Assembly: GCF_000315915.1 (NCBI RefSeq)
Contig: NC_020185.1
Location: forward strand, 62,001-126,000
Reading direction: 5' to 3'
Source of the DNA: Henningerozyma blattae CBS 6284
Taxonomy: Eukaryota; Ascomycota; Saccharomycetes; Saccharomycetales; Saccharomycetaceae
Length of the DNA: 64,000 bases
The notes below the pieces were generated by a model, which was given only the letters and a program-made list of their open reading frames with translations, did not search any database and was not told where the DNA came from. The position numbers and the translations under genes were made by a program. Positions within the stretch are counted from its first letter, which is position 1. Each line of letters starts with the position of its first letter. Positions 9,855-17,914 of this stretch are shown here, in pieces.

Positions 9855-12446
9855 CTACATTAGTGCCATCGTATCATGAGCCAATTTTCTTATTTCAACT
9901 TGATTTGGTGGTATAATTTTATATAAATCCTTTAAACCAATTATATCTTTTTGTTTCAGACATAAATAAATTAATTCTTCATAATTTTTACAATCCAAGT
10001 ACATTTGCTTCATTTGATCATAGGAAATAGGTTTACCATTATTATTATTACCATTATTAGCACCCATTAATTTAATATATTTTGATGCTTCTAATTTATT
10101 ACCTGAACGTTTAATATAGTTATAAACGATTAAATAATTAATTGGTGGTTTTTTAAAAGATGTAATAAATTGGTATAATTGATTAAAATTTTTCAATTCA
10201 ATTAATTTCTGAATCTTTAAATGAAGAAATTTTTTTTCATTAATTTTAAATTTTCTAATAAATTCATTAATTTCATTATTTTGATTTAATTCAATTAATT
10301 TTTTCAAAGTTTCATTAATAGTTAAATTAACAAAATTAAAATTTAATTTAGATGATAAATTAGTTTGATATTCAAATAAATTTTCTTGTTTAATCAAATC
10401 ATTAATAAAATATTTTTTCTTATCAATTGAGTTTGAATATAAATCTTTAATTTGTGATAAAAATACATTTAATTGATCTTTTTTTTTACTATCAATAAAA
10501 ATTAATATTGATAAATCTTTAAAAGAATCAATTTGTCTATAAAAATCAAACAGATATTCATGATTTTCTTTATTATAGTATTGATAAATATTCTCATTTG
10601 AAATATTTAACATTATTAATTTAATTAATTGAACATTTGATAAAATTTTGGATAATTTTAATAATAATGATAAAATTAATTGTGGAGATTGAGTAATTAA
10701 AGATTCTTTTAAAGCCAATTGATGATCATTTAATTCTAATAATTCCATAATTTTATATTCTGGTCTTTTTTCTAATAAAGATAAATTTCTTGTTAAATTA
10801 AATCTACCTTCTAAATAAGCAGCATGTGCAATTTCAATCATTGATAATGAAGATAAATTTGAATCTTTAAAATAATTTTTTTCAATAATTAACAATCTTT
10901 GATTTAAGATTTTAAAAATTTCATCATCATTTAAATCTTTAGAATTTTTAATTTTATTTATTGACCAATTTTTAAAAATTAAATTAATTAAATGATTAAA
11001 TTTTTCTAAATTTAAATTTAAAAAATTTGAATTAAAATTTAAATCTTTAATGATTAAAAAGGATTCATAATATTTATTCCTTTGAATTAATTTTTTAATA
11101 CAATTCTCTAAACCAATTGAATTAAATTGATTATAAGTTAATATAATACCTAAATTATTCAATTGATTCAATAATTTTATTATATCACATGCCTTTATGA
11201 ATAAATTTGAATCAAAATTTTTAATTGATAAAGAAGATTTACCAAATGATGCAGCATTTAATAATTTTTTTTGTAAAAATGGATCGAATTCATCTTTGGC
11301 AGAATTAATACAATCTAATATGGCTAAATTTAAATTAATAATTTTTAAATTTTCAATTGCTTTGGGAGCATTAGTATTTAAAATGTTTAAAGAATCTAAT
11401 AAAATTGCAGAATGTTCAATGGACCCAATTTTAAAACAATTTGAAGTATAATTTTGTACTAGAGATAGGAATTCAATGGAATTACTTGTAAATATTTTTA
11501 AGCCATCAACTTCCAAATGCCAAGCTAAAATGTTTGAATTTAAATAAAAATTAATGGAATTGCTATTATTATTGTCTATTGAATAAAGTTTGATTAAATC
11601 ATTATCACCACCATCATCATTTATAAAAGAACAAATTATTGTATTATGATTTAACCATATTATATCATTGGGTAGCTTGTTTAAATTTAATTGGGATAAT
11701 TCATTATAATTATGATCTAGGATTAATAATTTATTTAAATTAGCATTAAATAAAGCTAAATTATTTGGAGTTGAATTTGAAAGTATTAAATTATGCCAAT
11801 TCAAATTTGGGAAATTTTTCAATTTTTTAATCGTAGTAAATTTTTTATCTAGTAAATTCAATTCCTTTAAACTTGTTTTCAAATCATTTGAATTATCAAT
11901 TAATACTATTTTTTCATTATTTAATTGCCAATGATTTTTTTTAAATAAAACAAAATTTGGGGAGAGGGAAGATTGATCTTTGTTTGTAAATATTAATTCA
12001 ATTGAATTTTGTATATCGTTATAGAAATAAATATTTTGGGATTCTTTTAAGATGAAATAATTTTTTTTAAAATCCCATATCGAATCGTTTAAAGATAAAG
12101 GTAATGAAATTGAAGTATATTCTAAAGGAGTCCAATTTTTAATTTGATGAATGGAATCATTTGTAATAATTATTAAATTTTCATTATTATGATTAAATTG
12201 TAAAGAGATTACAGTGCCGAAAATAGAAGTGTTTAAATTGAATAGAGGAGTGGAATGATGATCCAATATTTGAATATGATTATCGAGTTTAGAATAGATT
12301 GCTACAAGAGTAGTGGAAACATATATTTGATAGGATGGAAAATCAGTAGTATTAGTAGGCCATTGAAAATCGTTATTGATTGATCTTAATCTATAGAATT
12401 GGTTATTCAATTTTTCCCAATTAAAACTTGGGTTTCTAATGGACAT
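9855..12446 (-). CDS. VPS16: Vps16, HOPS/CORVET tethering complex subunit
   Basis: The 863-residue protein is slightly longer than S. cerevisiae Vps16 (about 800). Vps16 is a core subunit of the HOPS and CORVET complexes, which tether membranes before fusion at vacuole and endosome; it binds the SM protein Vps33. The N-terminus (NPSFNWEKLNNQFYRLRSI) matches the family. The first half is beta-rich (propeller region). The second half is alpha-solenoid (VPS16 C-terminal domain), with AAYLEGRFNLTRNLSLLEKRP near 545 and a conserved end (IPPNQVEIRKLAHDTMALM). Very high AT makes many residues N, I, L and K, but the frame is intact. Its neighbours ELC1 and SGF11 match YPL045W-YPL047W. Confidence 0.93.
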   Translation of the reverse strand: MSIRNPSFNWEKLNNQFYRLRSINNDFQWPTNTTDFPSYQIYVSTTLVAIYSKLDNHIQILDHHSTPLFNLNTSIFGTVISLQFNHNNENLIIITNDSIHQIKNWTPLEYTSISLPLSLNDSIWDFKKNYFILKESQNIYFYNDIQNSIELIFTNKDQSSLSPNFVLFKKNHWQLNNEKIVLIDNSNDLKTSLKELNLLDKKFTTIKKLKNFPNLNWHNLILSNSTPNNLALFNANLNKLLILDHNYNELSQLNLNKLPNDIIWLNHNTIICSFINDDGGDNDLIKLYSIDNNNSNSINFYLNSNILAWHLEVDGLKIFTSNSIEFLSLVQNYTSNCFKIGSIEHSAILLDSLNILNTNAPKAIENLKIINLNLAILDCINSAKDEFDPFLQKKLLNAASFGKSSLSIKNFDSNLFIKACDIIKLLNQLNNLGIILTYNQFNSIGLENCIKKLIQRNKYYESFLIIKDLNFNSNFLNLNLEKFNHLINLIFKNWSINKIKNSKDLNDDEIFKILNQRLLIIEKNYFKDSNLSSLSMIEIAHAAYLEGRFNLTRNLSLLEKRPEYKIMELLELNDHQLALKESLITQSPQLILSLLLKLSKILSNVQLIKLIMLNISNENIYQYYNKENHEYLFDFYRQIDSFKDLSILIFIDSKKKDQLNVFLSQIKDLYSNSIDKKKYFINDLIKQENLFEYQTNLSSKLNFNFVNLTINETLKKLIELNQNNEINEFIRKFKINEKKFLHLKIQKLIELKNFNQLYQFITSFKKPPINYLIVYNYIKRSGNKLEASKYIKLMGANNGNNNNGKPISYDQMKQMYLDCKNYEELIYLCLKQKDIIGLKDLYKIIPPNQVEIRKLAHDTMALM

Positions 12447-12547
12447 AGCGATTGCATCAATTTCAGTTATAATGGTAATAATTGTGGCATGTAATTGATT
12501 ATGAATATGTTTTAAATATAGAGCGAGAAAATCCCTTTGAAAATGGA

Positions 12548-12573
12548 GACAGAGAGAGAGAGAGAGAGAGAGA
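12548..12573. repeat. (AG)n microsatellite
   Basis: This is a pure AG dinucleotide run of about 26 bp in the short VPS16-ELC1 divergent promoter. It is GAGA-like and of unknown function. Confidence 0.85.
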
Positions 12574-12634
12574 AAAGAAAAAAAATAGCTTTTAATAAGT
12601 GTAATGGAAAGGCAATGAAAATAATACGAAAAAA

Positions 12635-12919
12635 ATGTCAGATAAAGAAGTTATATTAATATCTAAGGAAGGTATTTCACATCCAGTAAAATATGAAGTT
12701 TGTACAATCTCGTCTACTATTCGCAAAATATTACAAGAGAAATTCCAAGAGGGAATAAGCTTTGAAATAGAATTAAAACAATTTAATGATGAAATAATAA
12801 AGAAGGTCATTGAATATATGGAATATAAGTATCGAGGAGATGAAGAAGAAGAAGAGTTTGAAGTTGCTACCGATATGTCTTTAGAGTTATTGATTGCAGC
12901 AGATTATTTAGATATATAG
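12635..12919 (+). CDS. ELC1: Elongin C
   Basis: The 94-residue protein is close to S. cerevisiae Elc1 (99). It has the Skp1/BTB-like elongin C fold: VILISKEGISHPVKYEVCTISSTIRKIL at the start, then FEIELKQFNDEIIKKVIEYMEYKYR, and a C-terminal helix ending LELLIAADYLDI. In yeast it works with Ela1 and Cul3 in ubiquitination of stalled RNA polymerase II. It is divergent from VPS16 with less than 200 bp between, and SGF11 follows in convergent orientation, as in YPL045W-YPL046C-YPL047W. Confidence 0.93.
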   Translation: MSDKEVILISKEGISHPVKYEVCTISSTIRKILQEKFQEGISFEIELKQFNDEIIKKVIEYMEYKYRGDEEEEEFEVATDMSLELLIAADYLDI

Positions 12920-13061
12920 AGTGTATGTAAAGAATTTATGTCTTTCGGTAAGAATGTCAACCAACAATCGGTGGTGTTTTCGAGGATTCTAGATGGGGTA
13001 GTGGGAGTTTATCAAGCATGTTCAAATTGCAATGATGTAGTGTAGCTGATAACGCCTGTCG

Positions 13062-13349
13062 CTAACGTCTAGCCCCCCTTGACAAACACCTTTGCAAATG
13101 AGCAGCAAATCTATTTGATGAGACGTCCCTTTTACAATGCTTACAAGACAAATAAACATTATCGGAGGGGTTTGCGTTGAGTTTTATCTCTTCCGAATTG
13201 GCCAATTGATAGCGTAATTGGATAATTTTTTGATTATTCAATTCCAACGAGATGATATTTTGCAAATAGGTGGAGAATAGATTATCGAAGAGATCGTTGG
13301 CGATTGCGCTTGTAGACATTGTTGTGGTGGTAGACATTGTGGTAGACAT
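13062..13349 (-). CDS. SGF11: Sgf11, SAGA deubiquitinase module subunit
   Basis: The 95-residue protein matches S. cerevisiae Sgf11 (99). The C-terminal zinc finger CKHCKRDVSSNRFAAHLQRC plus LSRGARR is nearly invariant in the family. It docks the Ubp8 active site on nucleosomes for H2B deubiquitination. The N-terminal helix (FDNLFSTYLQNIISLEL) fits the assembly lobe with Sus1, Ubp8 and Sgf73. The first residues repeat Met-Ser-Thr-Thr, giving in-frame ATGs at codons 1, 5 and 11; any could be the start, and the DNA there is a small GT-rich minisatellite. Confidence 0.93.
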   Translation of the reverse strand: MSTTMSTTTTMSTSAIANDLFDNLFSTYLQNIISLELNNQKIIQLRYQLANSEEIKLNANPSDNVYLSCKHCKRDVSSNRFAAHLQRCLSRGARR

Positions 13350-13669
13350 GGTTGTGGTGGTAGACGAATATTTAAAAAAAAAAAAAAATAAGAAAAAAAA
13401 AGAACAAGAAAGAAAAATAGGGGATAGTGATATAAATAGATGTTTTTTGAATACGTTAAATATATGTATGTGTGTTTAAATAATGGTGAATGTTATTACA
13501 TAACAGTAATAAGAGTAATAGGGTTAAAAAAAAAAAAAATAGATATTTTTCAAATAAATAGAGAGAAATAAATACAGGAACACGAGGGGACAAGCGAGGG
13601 CGAGGGCGAGGGCGAGAGCGGAAGCTAGAAAATAAGGTTAGCTCGCCAAGACGTAAGCTGTCAGCTCGC
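13350..13669. other. Intergenic between SGF11 and CTA1
   Basis: This is the SGF11 promoter and the CTA1 3' flank. It contains A-runs (13375-13400, 13526-13540) and a GAGGGC hexamer tandem at 13594-13619. The hexamer marks the start of the compositionally odd stretch that runs to about 17,900. Confidence 0.6.
13594..13619. repeat. GAGGGC-type hexamer tandem
   Basis: About four copies of a (GCGAGG/GAGGGC) hexamer lie just downstream of the CTA1 stop codon. They are GC-rich in an otherwise AT-rich intergenic region. Confidence 0.8.
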
Positions 13670-15325
13670 CTACAACTTTGGATTGGCCTTTGCAGAAGCA
13701 GCCTTTGCAATTTCAGCCTTGATATCCTTACCCAAGTTTGGATCGACTCTGGTGAACCAATCGATAACTCTTTTTTGAATATCTGGTCTAGCGTTGACAG
13801 CATGGATACCGATATTGTGAGCCAAATGTTGTTGTTGACCTGGTTGTTTGGACAAGACATTTTGGTACAAGTCGGTGGCTTGTTTGAAATCGATTTCACC
13901 TGGGGAAGTGGCCCAATGGAATGGAACAGCTGGACCGTCCCAAACTTCTTGATGTTGTTGGATTGGTCTTTCGGTTTCCTTGAAAGTGTATTTGCTGGAG
14001 TTGTTCAAGTAGTTTGATTCGGAACCCAAGTTACCGTTGACGTTCATGGAACCATCTCTGATGAATGGGGCGAATGATTTGGAAGCGTATGGACAATTGA
14101 CAGGGATTTGGTTGTAGTTGGTACCCAATCTGTAACGTTGAGCATCAGCATAGGAGAAGACTCTGGCTTGTAAGACAGGGTCGGCAGAAGGTTCTTGGTA
14201 TGGAACGGTGTTTGATGGGGCAAAGGCGGCTTCTTCGACTTGAGCAAAGAAGTTCTTTGGGTTCTCATTCAAAGTCATCTTACCGACTCTTCTCAATGGG
14301 AAATCCTTTTGTGGCCAAACCTTGGTCAAGTCGAAGACGGAGAATGGGACCTGTTTGGCTTGTTGGGCAGTCATGGTTTGGATGTAGACGGTCCATGAAG
14401 GGAAGTTACCCTTCTCGATGTTTTCGAACAAATCTTGTTGACAGAAGTCTGGGTTTTCACCAGAGATCTTGGCAGCTTCTTCAGCAGTCAAATTCTTGAT
14501 ACCTTGGTCGGTCTTGATATGGACTTGGACGTAGACCCATTCACCTTTCTTGTTGGACCACTTGTAGGTGTGACCGGAGTAACCGTTCATGTTTCTGTAG
14601 GAGGCTGGGATACCACGGTCGGAGAACAAGATCATGATCTGGTGGATGGCGACCTGGTTTTCTGGGGTAGTCAAGAAGTCCCAGAACATATCGGCATCTT
14701 TCAAATTGGTTTGAGGGTTTCTCTTCTGGGTGTGGATGAAATGAGGGAATTTGGAAGGGTCTCTGATAAAGAACACTGGGGTGTTGTTGTAGACCCAATC
14801 CAAGTTACCTTCTTCGGTGTAGAACTTGGTGGCGAAACCTCTTGGGTCTCTGACAGTGTCAGCAGAGCCCTTTTCCCCACCGACGGTGGAGAATCTCACC
14901 AACAATCTGGTCTTCTTACCGATTTTTTCAAACATCTTGGAGCCACAGACATCAGTGATATCATCGGTGACTTCGAATTCCCCAAAGGCACCGGACCCAT
15001 GGGCGTGTGGGTTTCTTTCTGGAATTCTTTCTCTTGCGAAATGGGCCAAACTTTCGACCAAGTTGTAATCTTGCAAAAGCAAAGGACCGTGGTTGCCGAC
15101 ACGTTGGGTGGCAAAGGGTTCGTTGATTGGGTTACCGAAACCGTTAGTAACGACACGGTCTTCTCTGACATCGGCCGAGTTAGTTGGGTCTTGGGACATT
15201 GTGCGGGATGATTGGTGGATAGTTCGACGGGAAAGTAAGTATTGAGAAACCAAGTTATTGTATTTGTACTTGTTTTTGAAGGAGTACTTGAGACAATAAG
15301 CTAAAGGATTTGTTGGTAGTTTCAT
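13670..15325 (-). CDS. CTA1: Catalase with N-terminal extension, probably mitochondrial and peroxisomal
   Basis: The protein has 551 residues from the first ATG, or 509 from the in-frame ATG at 15199 (MSQDPTNSADVRED), close to S. cerevisiae Cta1. It converts hydrogen peroxide to water and oxygen using heme. Seen: the distal region ERNPHAHGSGAFG with the catalytic His, the conserved FFIRDPSKFPHFIHTQKRNP, and the proximal heme-ligand region RVFSYADAQRYRLG. The first 42 residues are basic, hydroxylated and nearly free of acid (SRRTIHQSSR), like a mitochondrial presequence. The protein ends PKL, a weak PTS1-like tripeptide. A TATA box only 60 bp before the first ATG could give transcripts starting on either side of it. 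Codons are optimal and GC-richer than neighbours. CTA1 is YDR256C, from the sister track. Confidence 0.95.
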   Translation of the reverse strand: MKLPTNPLAYCLKYSFKNKYKYNNLVSQYLLSRRTIHQSSRTMSQDPTNSADVREDRVVTNGFGNPINEPFATQRVGNHGPLLLQDYNLVESLAHFARERIPERNPHAHGSGAFGEFEVTDDITDVCGSKMFEKIGKKTRLLVRFSTVGGEKGSADTVRDPRGFATKFYTEEGNLDWVYNNTPVFFIRDPSKFPHFIHTQKRNPQTNLKDADMFWDFLTTPENQVAIHQIMILFSDRGIPASYRNMNGYSGHTYKWSNKKGEWVYVQVHIKTDQGIKNLTAEEAAKISGENPDFCQQDLFENIEKGNFPSWTVYIQTMTAQQAKQVPFSVFDLTKVWPQKDFPLRRVGKMTLNENPKNFFAQVEEAAFAPSNTVPYQEPSADPVLQARVFSYADAQRYRLGTNYNQIPVNCPYASKSFAPFIRDGSMNVNGNLGSESNYLNNSSKYTFKETERPIQQHQEVWDGPAVPFHWATSPGEIDFKQATDLYQNVLSKQPGQQQHLAHNIGIHAVNARPDIQKRVIDWFTRVDPNLGKDIKAEIAKAASAKANPKL

Positions 15326-15385
15326 TGAGTAAAGGGGGAGAGAGAGAGAACGATGAGTCGGATATCTGGATGGATCTTGCTTGGG

Positions 15386-15393
15386 TATTTATA
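15386..15393 (-). promoter_or_regulatory. CTA1 TATA box
   Basis: TATAAATA on the minus strand, 61 bp before the first CTA1 ATG (15325) and 187 bp before the second (15199). Yeast start sites usually fall some 40-120 bp past the TATA box, so many transcripts could start near or after the first ATG. Confidence 0.6.
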
Positions 15394-15408
15394 TGGAGTA
15401 GTGACCAA

Positions 15409-15522
15409 TGTTGCAGTGTTGAAATGTTGCAGTGTTGTAATATTGCAGTGTTGTAATATTGTAATATTGCAGTATTGCAGTATTGCAGTGTAATATAGCA
15501 ATATAGCAATATAGCAATATAG
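15409..15522. repeat. Minisatellite in CTA1 promoter
   Basis: The tandem is made of variants of TGTTGCAG/TGTAATATTGCAG, then about three copies of CAATATAG. It occupies roughly 85-200 bp upstream of the first CTA1 ATG, just outside the TATA box. Confidence 0.85.
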
Positions 15523-16158
15523 ACTGATTTGTATGATCTGCATGGGCCTGGCCTGATTGTTTGAGCTTGATTGTGCGATGTTGGCGGCTGGCTAGACAGG
15601 GGCACCGAGAATGTGGGCCGGGAGATAGAGGAGATAAGCGTAGAGCAATCTGTGTTAGACACGGTGAGAGTGGCGAGACAGGAAGGGAAGGGGAATTTAT
15701 TTTGGGAGGGGCGCACGGCCAAAAACAAGGGGACAAGGGACGGAAGTTTCGGGAATAGCGTGCATACGACCCGCGGAGTTAAAGCGGAGCAAGAACAATC
15801 GACAATCGACGGGCACTCGGGAATCATCGGGGCAGCTGGAGCTGGGGACGACCGGCAAGGTTCGCGCTTCGCGCCTGCTGCGTTGCCAGTTTTAGTCAGC
15901 TGGGACACAGGCGAGTCGCCAACAAAGGCGGCGGAAGTATCGGTGTTCGGCAGGGAATGTTTGAGGTTATACAATGCATACGGCTGCGCCATTACGTCAT
16001 GGCCGCTGCGGTGGGGATTTTTTTAGGGGTGGCCAGAGCGGCAGCCGGCAGCCGGTTAGTAATACGGCAGTATATAATAGGCTGGTGGAGTCTGGCACAC
16101 GGCCGGTAGCGATTGGCCCGTGTGGCGTGACGTCGAGTCGGCTATGTGGTTGTTATAC

Positions 16159-16266
16159 ACGGTATAAGCTATAAGGTATAAGCTATAAGGTATATGCTAT
16201 AAGGTATAAGCTATATGCTACGCTATGCTATGCTACAGGCTACACAGCAGGCTACACAGCAGGCAG
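16159..16266. repeat. Tandem repeats downstream of CAM1-like gene
   Basis: Variants of GGTATAAGCTATAA (about four), then CTATGCTA units, then two copies of CAGGCTACACAG. The array starts within 25 bp of the CAM1-like stop codon. Confidence 0.85.
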
Positions 16267-16286
16267 ATATATAGTAGGCAGCGCAA

Positions 16287-16949
16287 TTACGAACGTGGCG
16301 CTTCCAAGCATTCTTCGATATACTCAAAGCCCTTGTATTCCTCCTTCAGAATCTCGCTCGCCTTGACAAGCTCGAACCAGCGGACCAGGTCTGGATGGGC
16401 TGCACGCCACTCTCTGCCAAACAGATAATTGAACCCACGGGTCATGGTTGCGCAGGCCACCAGGTCTGCCAAAGTCAGCCGGCCACCTACAAGGTACTGG
16501 TGCTGACTCAGCCGGGTCTCGAACACGGCCACGATCTGGTCCACTTTTTGCTTGGCAGTCTCGACAGCATTCTTGTCGTATGGCCTGTCGCCACGTAATG
16601 GTCCAAACGCATTGAGCATTTCCATCAGCAAGTCACTGTTGGCCAACGATTGCCATTGGACAATTTGACTTTGTTCAAAGGGATTGTCGTTCTTACCCAA
16701 CAGTTGATCTTGTTTCGCAGTGTCCTTGCACAGGCGAACCAGGTAGTAGTTGATGGCCATGGACTCGGTCAAAACACGGCCTTCGCTGTCTATGAAGGTG
16801 GGGACTTTCTTTAAGGGGAACTTTTGAGCAAAGGTGGCTGCATCTTTCTCTGGCTCGACGACTGTGACTGGCAGTTCTAGCGTACGGACCAGTGCACGTG
16901 GGACCCAGGTTCTTATGCGGAAGTTGGCATACAGAGTACCTTTTGACAT
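16287..16949 (-). CDS. CAM1: Cam1/eEF1B-gamma-like protein reduced to the GST domain
   Basis: The 220-residue protein aligns with the first half of S. cerevisiae Cam1 (415 residues, translation elongation factor eEF1B gamma). Seen: N-terminal MSKGTLYANFRIRTWVPRALV, thioredoxin-like fold with FPLKKVPTFIDSEGRVLTESMAINYYL, then the helical GST domain with WQSLANSDL, LADLVACATMTRGFNYLFG and HPDLVRWF. It stops at a TAA right after the GST domain. The lysine-rich linker and EF1G C-terminal domain are absent, and I see no remnant downstream. The start at 16949 is set by family similarity and by a TATA box 92 bp upstream; the frame stays open to 17183. Codons favour CTG, GCC and CGC, unlike the window. 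Position before DIG1 fits YPL048W. Confidence 0.82.
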   Translation of the reverse strand: MSKGTLYANFRIRTWVPRALVRTLELPVTVVEPEKDAATFAQKFPLKKVPTFIDSEGRVLTESMAINYYLVRLCKDTAKQDQLLGKNDNPFEQSQIVQWQSLANSDLLMEMLNAFGPLRGDRPYDKNAVETAKQKVDQIVAVFETRLSQHQYLVGGRLTLADLVACATMTRGFNYLFGREWRAAHPDLVRWFELVKASEILKEEYKGFEYIEECLEAPRS

Positions 16950-16954
16950 TGTGT

Positions 16955-17016
16955 GTTTGCTTGGGTTGGGTTGGGTTGGGTTTGCTTGGGTTTGCTTGTC
17001 TTGGCTTGGCTTGTTT
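16955..17016. repeat. TTGGG/TTGGC tandem in CAM1 leader
   Basis: A run of TTGGG, TTTGC and TTGGC units lies directly upstream of the CAM1-like ATG, so it would be in the 5' leader as CCCAA-rich RNA. Confidence 0.8.
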
Positions 17017-17040
17017 GTCGCTCGCAAATCCTTCGTCCCC

Positions 17041-17048
17041 TTTATATA
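17041..17048 (-). promoter_or_regulatory. CAM1-like TATA box
   Basis: TATATAAA on the minus strand, 92 bp before the ATG at 16949. It supports that start over 17183, which lies upstream of the box. Confidence 0.6.
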
Positions 17049-17810
17049 CCCGTCCGAGCGAGCGAGAATCGGAGCAGCAATGGAATTAGGGCTGGCATGT
17101 GTGTATGCACATATATATATATATAGTTCACAGTGTATCTTGTCCGTCTGTTTTTCACCGCGAATGCCACCCACCGGGTGCATTTGCCAAAGAGAGTAGT
17201 TGGAGCGGCAGCCTGCGTCGTGTGTATGCCTTATTGTCAGGAATCATGTACTCATTCCGGTAATACTCGGTACCCATTATTTAAACAAGAGAGGTTTGCC
17301 ACCCAAGAGGTAAAATAAAAGTAATTGCCGCCCAGCTTGAGACTCGAAGGTGCGTCCGCGCACCACGTGATGCGGAGGCAACTGAGCGAGTCGTGCGAGC
17401 GAAGCGAGCACGTGCGTGTACTGAGATTCATACCATAGAATGTATCAAACTTCACCACTTACCCTCCTTGCTGGGAACAAGTATATTCAAAAACTAACAT
17501 TGACAAACGTTAGATACCACGGCATTGTTCCTCCATTACGTTCAATTTTCCAAAGTAGGATGCATATTATTGTGATAAGAATACACAACCTCAATCAAAA
17601 AAAAATGTATATATATTTGTATACTATTTTCGTAGGAAACAAATCAAGTAATCGATCCAATGAAACGTAAATAACCAAGACTCTTAACATCCTCTACTGG
17701 CGCTTCTATTACTCAAAACAACAACAACGCATTGCACATTCTGACATCATACTTAAACATTCTTGTAGAATATAGCATGGGCCATCATTTCTTTGTTATG
17801 ACACGTCCTA

Positions 17811-17878
17811 TTTCCTTCTAGGGCATTCCTTCTAGGGCATTCCTTCTAGGGCACTCCTTCTAGGGCATTCCTTCTAGG
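17811..17878. repeat. 14-bp minisatellite
   Basis: Four full copies and one partial copy of GGGCATTCCTTCTA in tandem, nearly perfect (one T-to-C change in the third full copy). It ends 11 bp before the palindrome. Confidence 0.92.
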
Positions 17879-17888
17879 ACATATTTCC

Positions 17889-17914
17889 AACCCTAATGCA
17901 CGTGCATTAGGGTT
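17889..17914. promoter_or_regulatory. Perfect palindrome: Tbf1 motif, E-box, Tbf1 motif
   Basis: The 26 bp read AACCCTAA, then TGCACGTGCA, then TTAGGGTT, and equal their own reverse complement. AACCCTAA fits the Tbf1 consensus ARCCCTAA. The centre is CACGTG, the core for Cbf1, Pho4 and Tye7-type bHLH factors. It lies 685 bp before DIG1 and 940 bp before the CAM1-like ATG. Confidence 0.7.

Larger units (their letters stand above)
15326..16286. promoter_or_regulatory. CTA1 promoter, repeat-rich and GC-rich
   Basis: The proximal part (15409-15522) is minisatellite. From about 15540 on, the sequence turns GC-rich and contains several AGGGG/CCCCT stress-response cores (near 15706, 15732 and 16024). 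The far end holds a second tandem repeat. Long open frames here (for example 15255-15992 on the minus strand) reflect low stop frequency in GC-rich DNA and translate repeats, so I do not call a gene. Confidence 0.5.

Noticed and set aside
14435..15211. 258-codon open frame antisense to the catalase gene
   Set aside because: It is a shadow of optimal codons in CTA1 on the other strand; the translation shows no family features, while the catalase frame is unmistakable.
15255..15992. 245-codon minus-strand frame upstream of CTA1
   Set aside because: It translates the promoter minisatellite and GC-rich DNA and overlaps the CTA1 start; low stop frequency explains it.
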